Part shown: positions 34,724-42,516 of the stretch, piece by piece
How the letters are laid out: each line of letters opens with the position of its first letter
How positions within the stretch are numbered: the stretch's first letter is position 1
Assembly: GCF_026410305.1 (NCBI RefSeq)
Contig: NZ_JAPMLQ010000002.1
Span: 248,001-312,000 of the forward strand
DNA: 64,000 nt
From: Sulfitobacter sp. F26204
GTDB taxonomy: Bacteria; Pseudomonadota; Alphaproteobacteria; Rhodobacterales; Rhodobacteraceae
Direction of reading: 5' to 3'
The notes under the pieces: model-generated
Databases searched by the model: none
Told to the model about the DNA's origin: nothing
What the model saw: only the letters and a program-made list of their open reading frames with translations
Program-made: the position numbers and the translations under genes

Positions 34724-35060
34724 GAACGTGATCCTTGCAAGGAGCGCTTGCATCAGCGCAACATTCGGTGAGGAGAAAATTGGACAGCGCCTCGATTTCG
34801 GAATAGGCCACTGCTGCACAGATCGTGCTGCGGCCTCGGCGTTCCTGTTTCACCAGGCCCGCAGCGGTCAATAATTTCAGATGATGGGTCAGGGTCGAGC
34901 CGGTGACTTCCGCGCGTTCCCCCAAAATACCAATGCTCAACCCTTCCGGGCCGGCGCGTACAAGGCAGCGGAGAACAGCCAGTCGTTGTTCGGACCCAAG
35001 AGCCGCAAAGCTGGCGGCAGCTAGGGTAAGGGGCGGGATGTTGGGTGATTCTATTTTCAT
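34716..35060 (-). CDS. ArsR-family transcriptional regulator
   Basis: 114-residue winged-helix repressor: FAALGSEQRLAVLRCLV (helix 1-2), LGERAEVTGSTLTHHLKLLTAAGLV (recognition helix region) and the wing QERRGRSTICAAV. Candidate metal ligands are Cys in VLRCLVRAG and a C-terminal cluster TECCADASAPCKDH (last 17 residues), an arrangement used for arsenic, cadmium or lead sensing in this family. The gene is first in the operon with the permease. AT-rich dyads at 35062-35082 and 35101-35120 are likely operators. Start 35060 is the first ATG of the conserved domain. Confidence 0.87.
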   Translation of the reverse strand: MKIESPNIPPLTLAAASFAALGSEQRLAVLRCLVRAGPEGLSIGILGERAEVTGSTLTHHLKLLTAAGLVKQERRGRSTICAAVAYSEIEALSNFLLTECCADASAPCKDHVHG

Positions 35061-35061
35061 A

Positions 35062-35120
35062 TTCGTAGAAATATAGAAATGATTGTGATCCGCAAGTTTT
35101 ATTTCTATAATTATCGAAAT
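35062..35120. promoter_or_regulatory. Probable ArsR operator region with two related half-site pairs
   Basis: 35101-35120 (ATTTCTATAATTATCGAAAT) is a 20-base palindrome with 9 of 10 base pairs matched. The stretch 35062-35080 repeats the half-site as TAGAAATATAGAAAT. Both share the core ATAGAAAT and lie between the regulator and the divergent glycosylase-like gene, in an AT-rich island unlike the surroundings. Confidence 0.6.
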
Positions 35121-35198
35121 GATCCTGTCGCAGTTGGGCATCTCAGGATCTGAGCGCAGGGGGCCGGCACATTGTAAATGCAGTAATGAGGGTTTGAG

Positions 35199-35786
35199 AT
35201 GAAAGACATACGTGATGATTTGCGGGCTTGTACGATCTGTGCGGAACGCTTTGCTGCAACGGCAACCGGACATCGGCCGAACCCGATTGTCTGGTTTTCG
35301 CCCAAAGCCCGCATTCTGATCGCGGGGCAGGCACCGGGTATCAGGGTACATGAAACCCACAAACCTTTTAATGATGCGTCGGGTGATCGTTTGCGCGATT
35401 GGTTGGGTTTGGACGCCGTGCAATTTTATGACCAGGACACCCTTGCGATTGTACCGATGGCGTTCTGTTTTCCCGGATATAACGCCAGCGGAAGCGATCT
35501 GCCGCCACCTGCGATCTGTGCAAGAACATGGCGGGCAGAGGCCTTGGCAATGTTGCCGGATGTCCGGTTGACGTTGCTGATTGGCGGTTATGCAATGAAG
35601 TATCATCTGGACGGATTTACCAAAGTGGGTGATGCAGTAGCGGGTTGGCGGGACCACCCCGAAGGCGTGTTTTGCTTGCCTCACCCCTCGTGGCGCAATA
35701 CCGGGTGGCTAAAGAAAAATCCGTGGTTCGAAGCAAAGGTGCTTCCGCGTCTACGGGCTGCGGTAAAAGAGGTGCTGAATGGCTGA
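35199..35786 (+). CDS. Uracil-DNA glycosylase family protein
   Basis: 195-residue UDG-fold protein. AGQAPGIRVHETHKPFND (about 48-65) fills the place of the catalytic/phosphate motif and CLPHPSWRNT (about 165) the C-terminal base-flipping loop. An N-terminal C-x-x-C (RACTICAER, about 9-17) recalls the cluster ligands of families 4 and 5, but the other cluster cysteines are not evident, so an iron-sulfur cluster is doubtful. The likely role is base-excision repair; activity on uracil is not assured for this branch. It overlaps the sseB-like gene by 8 bases and is divergent from the arsR operon. Confidence 0.82.
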   Translation: MKDIRDDLRACTICAERFAATATGHRPNPIVWFSPKARILIAGQAPGIRVHETHKPFNDASGDRLRDWLGLDAVQFYDQDTLAIVPMAFCFPGYNASGSDLPPPAICARTWRAEALAMLPDVRLTLLIGGYAMKYHLDGFTKVGDAVAGWRDHPEGVFCLPHPSWRNTGWLKKNPWFEAKVLPRLRAAVKEVLNG

Positions 35787-36561
35787 AACGACTCCACTGG
35801 ATGATGCACAGGCGGCTATGGTGGCCGCCGAACATGATGACACGGCCCGCTTGCGGTTTTACGAGCGGATTGCGGATGCCGAACTGTTCATGTTGCTTGA
35901 GGCGGAACCCGCCGGCGATCAAATCAATCCAGTGTTGTTGGAAGATGGCTATGTTCTGGTCTTTGACCGCGCTGAACGCCTTGCGGCCTATGTAGGTGCC
36001 CCAGCACCCTATGTCGCGCTGTCTGGACGTGCGATTGCAGGAATGTTGAATGGTCAGGACCTTGGAATGGCGGTGAACATCGGTGTGGCCCCATCAGAGA
36101 TATTGCTGCCCGCGGGTGCGATGGCATGGCTGCGTGATACGCTTGCCCATGAGGCCGGGGAGGTCGAGGCACGGATTTCTCAGGTCCTGCCCCCCAAAGG
36201 ACTTCCTGAAAGACTGATCACCGCGATCGACGCCAAGCTGGCAACCGCCACAGGCATGGCGGCCGGGGCATTTCTGGTTGCGGTAGAGTATCAGGAAGGC
36301 GGGCGTGGGCATCTGCTGGCATTTATCGGGGCAATTCCACGGGCTCAGGATGCGCTTGTGCGTGCGGCCTCCGAGGCGTTGACCTTTTCGGGGATAGAAG
36401 CGGGGGCGATGGATGTCGGTTTCTTCGATGGTAACGATCCCACGGTTGCGAAACTGGCCAAGGTCGGGCTGCGCTTTGATCTTCCCCAAGGAGAAGGTTT
36501 GCAACATACACCGCGGATGCCGCCAGGCTCTGACCCTGCGAAACCGCCAATTCTGAAATAA
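35779..36561 (+). CDS. SseB-family protein
   Basis: 260 residues. The N-terminal half (about 5-125) has the SseB N-terminal domain pattern: LRFYERIADAELFMLLEAEP, VFDRAERLAAYVGAPAPYVALSGRA (in two pieces), and GMAVNIGVAPSEILLP. The C-terminal half resembles the SseB C-terminal domain, with AFLVAVEYQEGGRGHLLAF. The family includes enhanced serine-sensitivity protein SseB of E. coli; the biochemical role is unknown. There is no signal peptide. Its ATG lies inside the end of the glycosylase-like gene, so translation is coupled. Confidence 0.8.
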   Translation: MAETTPLDDAQAAMVAAEHDDTARLRFYERIADAELFMLLEAEPAGDQINPVLLEDGYVLVFDRAERLAAYVGAPAPYVALSGRAIAGMLNGQDLGMAVNIGVAPSEILLPAGAMAWLRDTLAHEAGEVEARISQVLPPKGLPERLITAIDAKLATATGMAAGAFLVAVEYQEGGRGHLLAFIGAIPRAQDALVRAASEALTFSGIEAGAMDVGFFDGNDPTVAKLAKVGLRFDLPQGEGLQHTPRMPPGSDPAKPPILK

Positions 36562-36691
36562 ACTGTACTTTGACGGCTGCCTGGATCACCTGCTGTTCAC
36601 GTCGGCGCGAGGTCACAGGCTCGTGGGGTGTCATGATGGTGCAACGCCCCTAGTCTCTTAGGTGATACAGCCCCAAACAGGAGTCCATGAC

Positions 36692-37216
36692 ATGAACCGT
36701 TTCACGCTGACCATTGCCGCCGCCGCAACCGCCCTTTCCCTGGCGGGTGAAGCCTTTGCGGGGGATCAATATATAGATGCGACGGGCTTTGCCGCCTCGG
36801 GCTTTGACGTGGTGGCCTATTTTGATCTGGATCCTAGCCCGATCGGGCAACCACAGCCTGCGGCCATTCCCGGAAAGGCTGCCTTTACCGCAGACTACAA
36901 CGGAGCGACATTTGCCTTTTCGACCAAGGAAAACCGCGACAAATTTGTGGCAGACCCGGCGCAATATGCCCCGCAATATGACGGACATTGTGCCTATGGT
37001 GTCTCAAAGGGCGGGAAAGTACCGGGCAATCCGAACTTGTGGCGCATTGTCGACGGAAAATTGTATCTCAATATTACGAAAAATGTTGTGAGCTTTTGGG
37101 AGGAAGACATTCCCGGCAACATCAACCTGGCCGAGGGGAACTGGGCCTCGATCGAACCAGAAGCAGGATCGACCAGCCCGATCCCGCGGTACACGTCAAC
37201 GGCACCCTTGAAGTAA
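36692..37216 (+). CDS. Secreted YHS-domain protein
   Basis: 174 residues with a signal peptide (FTLTIAAAATALSLAGEAFA, about 4-23). A YHS-like domain follows (GFDVVAYFDLDPSP near 38, FAFSTKENRDKFVADPAQYAPQ near 75). YDGHCAYGVSKG (about 99) contains a single Cys, and the C-terminal part has KLYLNITKNVVSFWEED. YHS domains bind metals such as copper or silver in some proteins. CAGGAG is 7 bases upstream of the chosen start. Its TAA overlaps the ATG of the rhodanese gene by one base. Confidence 0.85.
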   Translation: MNRFTLTIAAAATALSLAGEAFAGDQYIDATGFAASGFDVVAYFDLDPSPIGQPQPAAIPGKAAFTADYNGATFAFSTKENRDKFVADPAQYAPQYDGHCAYGVSKGGKVPGNPNLWRIVDGKLYLNITKNVVSFWEEDIPGNINLAEGNWASIEPEAGSTSPIPRYTSTAPLK

Positions 37217-37707
37217 TGTCCCCTGCTGGTACCCCCCTGCCAACCGCAGAACCCCCGTCGCAGTCCACACGGCGGGGGCTATTGTTTGCGATGGCAGGAA
37301 TTGTTGCCCTTGGTGGCATTGGCGCGGCGCAATGGTTCAATGTCACCGCGCAGATGGACCCAGGCGACCTGACCGCGCCCGAAGCGCTGGCAGCGGCAAT
37401 TGCGGGTGAAATCAAGTTGATTGATATTCGCAGACCGGAGGAATGGGTGCAAACGGGGATTGGTCTTGGCGCGGTGCCGATTGACATGCGCGACGCAGCT
37501 TTCATCGATATATTGCTGGCACAAACAGACGGGCGCAGGGACGTGCCTGTGGCATTGATCTGTGCCCGAGGGGTGCGGTCCGCGGCGTTGTCGACGCGTC
37601 TGGTGCAGGCAGGGTTCACTCAGGTTCTGGATGTGCCTGAAGGAATGTCAGGGTCAGGCGCGGGGGCTGGGTGGATCAAGCGGGGATTGCCTGTGGTGCA
37701 GCCCTAG
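37216..37707 (+). CDS. Membrane-anchored rhodanese-like protein
   Basis: 163 residues. A Pro/Thr-rich start is followed by one membrane helix (about 24-42, FAMAGIVALGGIGAAQWF) and a periplasmic rhodanese domain (about 55-160) with LIDIRRPEEWVQTG and the active-site loop LICARGVRSA, whose Cys would carry the persulfide. The domain ends with GAGWIKRGLP. The family transfers sulfane sulfur or acts as a redox/sulfur carrier. It is coupled to the YHS gene, which suggests a shared periplasmic metal or sulfur role, by inference only. Confidence 0.87.
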   Translation: MSPAGTPLPTAEPPSQSTRRGLLFAMAGIVALGGIGAAQWFNVTAQMDPGDLTAPEALAAAIAGEIKLIDIRRPEEWVQTGIGLGAVPIDMRDAAFIDILLAQTDGRRDVPVALICARGVRSAALSTRLVQAGFTQVLDVPEGMSGSGAGAGWIKRGLPVVQP

Positions 37708-37853
37708 GTGTGCCTCGCCCGGCGACCTCGAACGGGCAGTGCTCTGCGGGCTGTCCTGTTGCGCCGGTCAACTTTAAGCTGTCCGATAGAAATAGATATG
37801 TGATCGACGCACAGACTCCGCTGTGCAGAAATGAAACCTGTCGCCATCGTTGG

Positions 37854-39728
37854 TCATGCGGCAGGGCGTTCTGCTGTCAGCAAGAGCTTGATCCGCGCCC
37901 TTGCAGCGATAGCACGGGTTACGATAGCGGGTTCGCGCAGGGTATAAGGACTGTTAATCGCCAGACGATGGGGTGCGCGGCGGGCTATATTGACGGCGGA
38001 GAGCGCTGAAAGCGGTACTGCCAGAAGCAGGCTGGCCGCGATGGGCAACAACCACATGGAAACAAGACCAGTCGCCAGACCCGCGGTCAGGACCAGGCCG
38101 ATCACTGTTTCGCTCCAATGGAATTTGAACAATGTCGCAAGTGGATATTGCTGCGCATTACGCGATTGCGGTGCCCATGGCTCGGTTCGGGTAAAGGTCG
38201 CCCTGAGAACCGCCTTGGTCTGTTGGATCATCATCACTGGCGCATAAGCAACAGAGAGCAGGACCTCTATCACAAAGGCGGTCAGAAATGGTCCGCGACC
38301 GCCGAAGACACGAGTCGCTGCAGGCGTGCAGGCAATTATTGCTGCGGCGGCAATCTTGGGGGTGAGCAACATCGCATACATGATCACCAAAAATACGGCA
38401 GAATCGATATGGCTCATCGCGGGGGGCCAGTCAGGGAACAATGGATGCGCCTCGTTGAAGTAGCGGATTACATTTGTTTCGCTGTCTTTCCCAAGCAGGG
38501 CCCAGATCACCAGCAGCAGGAACCAGGCGGGCGACAGCAGATAGCTTACTGCGCCATGAAACAGATGAAACCGCGAGATGGGGTGTAGCCCACGTGTGGC
38601 AAGCAGTCGCAAGTGTTGCAGGTTGCCGCGGCACCAACGGCGATCCCGCAAGGTATAGTCGATCAAGGTGGCGGGTGTTTCTTCAAAACTGCCGGTGACA
38701 CGCGGCAGGAACCGGACGCGCCAACCGGCACGGCGCAGCAATCCGGCTTCGACAAAATCGTGGCTGAGGATCAGATCATCGCGCCCGCGCCCTTTGAGGT
38801 GAGGCAAACCTGCGCTCTGGGCAAAGGCCTGTGTTCGGATGATGGCGTTATGTCCCCAATAGTTCCCTTCGGAACGCGACCAAAGCGCAAGGCCTTCGGC
38901 CAGAAGCCAGCCGTAAGCAATGTTTGAAAATTGCTGCAAACGCGCAAACAGGGTCTCCGCGCCGATCAACATTGGAAAGGACTGGATCAATCCTGCATCT
39001 GAATCCGCGCTGAGTTCACTGGTGAGCCGTTCAATGGCACGGCCCGACATCAGGCTATCCGCATCCAGAACAATCATACCCTCATAGGCCGCACCCCAAC
39101 CGGTGATCCAATCGACCAGGTTGCCGACCTTCTTGTCAGTATTGCTGGCGCGACGGCGATAATAAACGGGGAAGGGGGCCGTCGCACGAAGCGCCTGATA
39201 GGCCTGCCATTCCTGCGTTGCGATCAATGTGTCGGACGTGTCGGACAAAATGAAAAGCGTATAGGCGTGGGTGCCCTTGCGTGCTGCGAGATCGTCCAGC
39301 ATCGCAGCGGCGTTTCCAAAAACGTCCCAAGGCACCTCATTATAAACCGGGACCAGCAATGCGGCGCTGATCGGGGCGACATCTTTTGGTGCGCGTTTGT
39401 CGGCTTCTTCGCGGGCAAGGATGCCGGCAATGGCAATACCGACGGTACTGACCGACAAGGCGGCCCAGACAAATGTCGCGCCAATCATCAGCAACAATGC
39501 CCATTCAAGGCCGGTCATTCCAGCGCCGGAAAGCCATCTGTAGATGCCAGACATCAAGGAAAGCGTTGCAAAAAGGGCCGGGACAAAAACCGCAATACGC
39601 CACCGTGCGGCATGTTTTTCGGGCGGCGTGGCGACGCGGGACGCGGGTGCGCAGGCAAGATCCTGCACTTGCATTTCCAGTGGAGCAGCAGACGGCATGG
39701 CCATGAATGGAACGCTTGCACGGGTCAT
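37854..39728 (-). CDS. opgH: Glucans biosynthesis glucosyltransferase, OpgH (MdoH)
   Basis: 624-residue processive GT2 membrane enzyme that makes the beta-1,2-linked glucan backbone from UDP-glucose and passes it to the periplasm. Helices near 45-100 flank the start. The catalytic residues lie in VLDADSLMSG (about 220) and RRWCRGNLQH (about 365, the Q/R-x-x-R-W position), followed by several C-terminal helices. The E. coli enzyme is about 847 residues; this one lacks most of the long N-terminal cytoplasmic region that E. coli uses to bind FtsZ. ATG 39728 overlaps the opgG stop by one base; a GTG at 39740 is the alternative. Confidence 0.92.
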   Translation of the reverse strand: MTRASVPFMAMPSAAPLEMQVQDLACAPASRVATPPEKHAARWRIAVFVPALFATLSLMSGIYRWLSGAGMTGLEWALLLMIGATFVWAALSVSTVGIAIAGILAREEADKRAPKDVAPISAALLVPVYNEVPWDVFGNAAAMLDDLAARKGTHAYTLFILSDTSDTLIATQEWQAYQALRATAPFPVYYRRRASNTDKKVGNLVDWITGWGAAYEGMIVLDADSLMSGRAIERLTSELSADSDAGLIQSFPMLIGAETLFARLQQFSNIAYGWLLAEGLALWSRSEGNYWGHNAIIRTQAFAQSAGLPHLKGRGRDDLILSHDFVEAGLLRRAGWRVRFLPRVTGSFEETPATLIDYTLRDRRWCRGNLQHLRLLATRGLHPISRFHLFHGAVSYLLSPAWFLLLVIWALLGKDSETNVIRYFNEAHPLFPDWPPAMSHIDSAVFLVIMYAMLLTPKIAAAAIIACTPAATRVFGGRGPFLTAFVIEVLLSVAYAPVMMIQQTKAVLRATFTRTEPWAPQSRNAQQYPLATLFKFHWSETVIGLVLTAGLATGLVSMWLLPIAASLLLAVPLSALSAVNIARRAPHRLAINSPYTLREPAIVTRAIAARARIKLLLTAERPAA

Positions 39729-41254
39729 CAGCTGGTCCACCGATATAGCCAGACTTCGCTCAGCGGTTCGCCGTTCAACCGAAGCTGTGCCCGAAATTCG
39801 GCTAGGCTGGCACCTTCCGGCTGAAAGGTAAAGGCAAGGCGCGGTCCACCGGTTTCCGGGTTCTTTTGCACAATTCCCGGTGTCACGATGCCCATGTTCG
39901 TCCGCAGGATCACCTCGATGTTTCCGAGGTCGGTTGGAACGCGGTCTGACGGAGCAAAATCAATTGCGACGATCAGCCCGCCTTCGGGTCGCGCGCCCAT
40001 GGCTGTGTTCAATACCTTTACAGGAATATCCGCGGTCACAGGCACCGGGTCAGCACCCCAATGCAAAGTATAGCTCATCCTGTGTTCGCTACCGGCGATG
40101 ATCGGATCGGACGGACGCCAGTAGCTGACTATGTTGTCATAAATCTCAAGGTCGGCGGGGATCTCGACCAAGGTAATGCTCCCATTGCCCCAGTCTTCTC
40201 CCGGCGTGATCCAGACGGCCGGGCGGTTGTGATAAAGCGCTTCGAGATCGTTGAAATCCGAGAATTCCCGCTTTCTCTGGCAGAGGCCAAATCCTCGCGG
40301 ATTGTTGTCCAGGAAAGCGCTGATTTGCAGCTTGGCAGGATTGGCAAGCGGGCGCCAGATCACCTCGCCTCCGCCATTGTGTATGAGCAACCCGTCGCTG
40401 TCATGAACGGCGGGTCGAAAATCCGAAAAACGCTGGCGCATGGTGCCATCAAACAGGAACATCGAGGTAAGTGGAGCAATGCCAACGTGGGTCAATTCTT
40501 CGCGGGCAAATAGTGTCGCAGAGATTTTCATTTCCAAGACAGTGCCATGCGTGATGTCGAACCGATATGCGCCGCTGCAGGACGGGCTGTCCAGCAGTGC
40601 GTGGAGGGTCATCATGTCACTGCCCGTTTTTGGCTCCTCCATCCAGAAAGCGGTGAAATCGGGGAACTCCTCACCCATGGGATCTGCGGTTTTCAAGGCA
40701 AGGCCGCGAGCAGAGAGGCCATAGGTTTCTCCCGTACCGATACCGCGGAAATAACTCGCCCCCTGAAAGACGGCGTATTCCTGAAAAATACCGGATTTTT
40801 CCAGTTCTGCGCGCAGCCGGATACCGGAATAGCCGAGGGTGTCGTCAATCTCGACATCGGGGAAGCTGTCAGTCGTGTCAAAAACTTGCCGGTCAAAAAG
40901 GATTGGCCGTGCAAAGCCGTCTTTGACGACGTTCAGCTCAACGGCTTGCGGAAAATAGAGACCGGGAGGAAAGACATCGATACGTTGCGGGGCATGCGTG
41001 TTTTCCCACAAGGCATTGCGCGCATCAAACCAGATTTTGCGGTATTGGTCATAGGAGAGGCTGCGCCAGCTTTCAGGAATTTGCGGGCGTGGCACAAAAG
41101 GCCGAGTTGCCAGTTCACGGGCGCGGGTGATGACGCTTTCGGCATCAAAGTGTGTTTGCAGGGGGCCAAGGCGCAGTCCCGGTTCTTTGGCCCAGGCTGC
41201 CGCCGGAACAGCGGCCAGTGCCGCAAGGGATCTTAGGACATCGCGCCGGATCAT
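39728..41254 (-). CDS. opgG: Periplasmic glucans biosynthesis protein, OpgG/OpgD
   Basis: 508 residues. The N-terminus MIRRDVLRSLAALAAVPAAAWA has an RR-x-V-L pattern like a twin-arginine signal, as in OpgD, rather than the plain Sec signal of OpgG. The mature part follows the family: FVPRPQIPESWRSLSYDQYR, FPDFTAFWMEEP, and SEHRMSYTLHWG with a C-terminal immunoglobulin-like domain. It shapes or branches nascent periplasmic glucan. The opgC stop overlaps its ATG (ATGA) and opgH follows by a one-base overlap. OpgG versus OpgD cannot be settled here. Confidence 0.92.
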   Translation of the reverse strand: MIRRDVLRSLAALAAVPAAAWAKEPGLRLGPLQTHFDAESVITRARELATRPFVPRPQIPESWRSLSYDQYRKIWFDARNALWENTHAPQRIDVFPPGLYFPQAVELNVVKDGFARPILFDRQVFDTTDSFPDVEIDDTLGYSGIRLRAELEKSGIFQEYAVFQGASYFRGIGTGETYGLSARGLALKTADPMGEEFPDFTAFWMEEPKTGSDMMTLHALLDSPSCSGAYRFDITHGTVLEMKISATLFAREELTHVGIAPLTSMFLFDGTMRQRFSDFRPAVHDSDGLLIHNGGGEVIWRPLANPAKLQISAFLDNNPRGFGLCQRKREFSDFNDLEALYHNRPAVWITPGEDWGNGSITLVEIPADLEIYDNIVSYWRPSDPIIAGSEHRMSYTLHWGADPVPVTADIPVKVLNTAMGARPEGGLIVAIDFAPSDRVPTDLGNIEVILRTNMGIVTPGIVQKNPETGGPRLAFTFQPEGASLAEFRAQLRLNGEPLSEVWLYRWTS

Positions 41255-42498
41255 GCAGATACCCTGTCGCGCCATGGCTGTGCCTTGAACCAGCCTGCAC
41301 AATAAGCGGCGGCTACCAGAACGACGAAGCCCAGGAGGTTGACCAAAAGGGTTATACCGATACTCCGGCCAAGAACATCCATCACGAAACCCATGATCCG
41401 CGCGATGAACATACTCGTGATAAAGACGGCAAGGCTTTGCTGGCCAACTTTGAGGATCACGGCAAGGATACATGCCCATGCACGCGATAAGCCACCAGAA
41501 CCAACCCTTTGCAGATTGTTGCCGCGGTCGCCAGCCAAAACCCAAAAAATGTAGGCCAAGCTGAGGAAATGCAGATAGCGCAGGATGCCAAAGTCACTCT
41601 TGTCGATCAGCAGGGTATTGGCACTACGCCAGTCACGGGCCCAGTCCAGACCGAATTCACGCACACCAATATTGCTAAGTGGCACATTGGCGATCACCAC
41701 AACGGCGGACAGGGCCAGCAGGGTGATGGTGACAGGTGGTTTTGGCAGCCAGCCACGCATGAAGGCGAAGCCGGTGAAAAAGATCAACTGCCAGCCGAAA
41801 GGATTGAAGAACCAAGGGCGCTCTGACCAGGGTTCGGCGGGAAATTCAAGGTGCAGATGGCCAAGGCCGAAGTGTTGCAGCAGTGCCGTTTGTCCCATGG
41901 TCCAGGTAGCGATGACGAATGCCGCGACAAGGCGCAGGTCAATGCGGGCCAGGGCCATCACCACAGGCATCATCAGCAGCACGACCATATACATTGGCAG
42001 GATGTCGAAGTAATTCGGCACATAGCGCAGCGTCATGAAGTTCAGCAGGATGTCGGGGTTTTCCCAGTTGTCGCTTTCGACGAAGATCATCCAGAGGTTA
42101 AGTTGGCCCCAGTAATTGCGCCCGGTGATCTGAAGGTCGGTCAGGAAAACGGTCAGGGCAAGGGTCGCGAAAAACAAACCTACATGGGCCCAATAAACCT
42201 GCCAGACACGGTACAGAACACGCGCCGTGCCAAGAATCCAGCCCGCACGTTGAAACGCGCCGCCAAAAGCGATGGCGCTGGCCATACCCGAGCAGAACAC
42301 AAAAATTTCGGTTGCGTCGGAAAAGCCCCAGCGGGCGGGGATCCACGAAGTCAGGAAATTGCCCGGCGTATGGGCGACCAAGATGATGAACATCGCCAGA
42401 CCGCGGAAAAAATCCAGCCTCAGATCGCGCACTCGATGCGCGCCTTTGGTTGCAGGAGTGGCAGGTGCGGCGATGGATGCGGCGTCGGCAAAGGTCAT
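41251..42498 (-). CDS. opgC: OpgC-type membrane succinyl/acyltransferase for periplasmic glucans
   Basis: 415 residues, about ten hydrophobic helices, in the OpgC family of acyltransferases. RDLRLDFFRGLAMFIILVAH (about 24-43), with the conserved R-x-L-x-x-D-x-x-R-G-x-A start, and FSDATEIFVFCSGMASAIAFG are diagnostic. It adds succinyl or similar acidic groups to glucan on the periplasmic face, giving the glucans negative charge. It is coupled to opgG by ATGA. The repeat-protein gene ends 18 bases upstream, so all four genes are probably one transcript. Confidence 0.92.
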   Translation of the reverse strand: MTFADAASIAAPATPATKGAHRVRDLRLDFFRGLAMFIILVAHTPGNFLTSWIPARWGFSDATEIFVFCSGMASAIAFGGAFQRAGWILGTARVLYRVWQVYWAHVGLFFATLALTVFLTDLQITGRNYWGQLNLWMIFVESDNWENPDILLNFMTLRYVPNYFDILPMYMVVLLMMPVVMALARIDLRLVAAFVIATWTMGQTALLQHFGLGHLHLEFPAEPWSERPWFFNPFGWQLIFFTGFAFMRGWLPKPPVTITLLALSAVVVIANVPLSNIGVREFGLDWARDWRSANTLLIDKSDFGILRYLHFLSLAYIFWVLAGDRGNNLQRVGSGGLSRAWACILAVILKVGQQSLAVFITSMFIARIMGFVMDVLGRSIGITLLVNLLGFVVLVAAAYCAGWFKAQPWRDRVSA

Positions 42499-42516
42499 GA
42501 ATGGTTGTCCTGAACC

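Noticed and set aside
34716-35684. Long frame that would extend the ArsR regulator to 322 residues
   Set aside because: The added 200 residues cross the operator and the divergent glycosylase gene and have random composition; the domain starts at 35060.
37809-37826. Hairpin GCACAG/CTGTGC between the rhodanese and opgH genes
   Set aside because: Short stem without a T run and offset from both stops; not enough to call a terminator.
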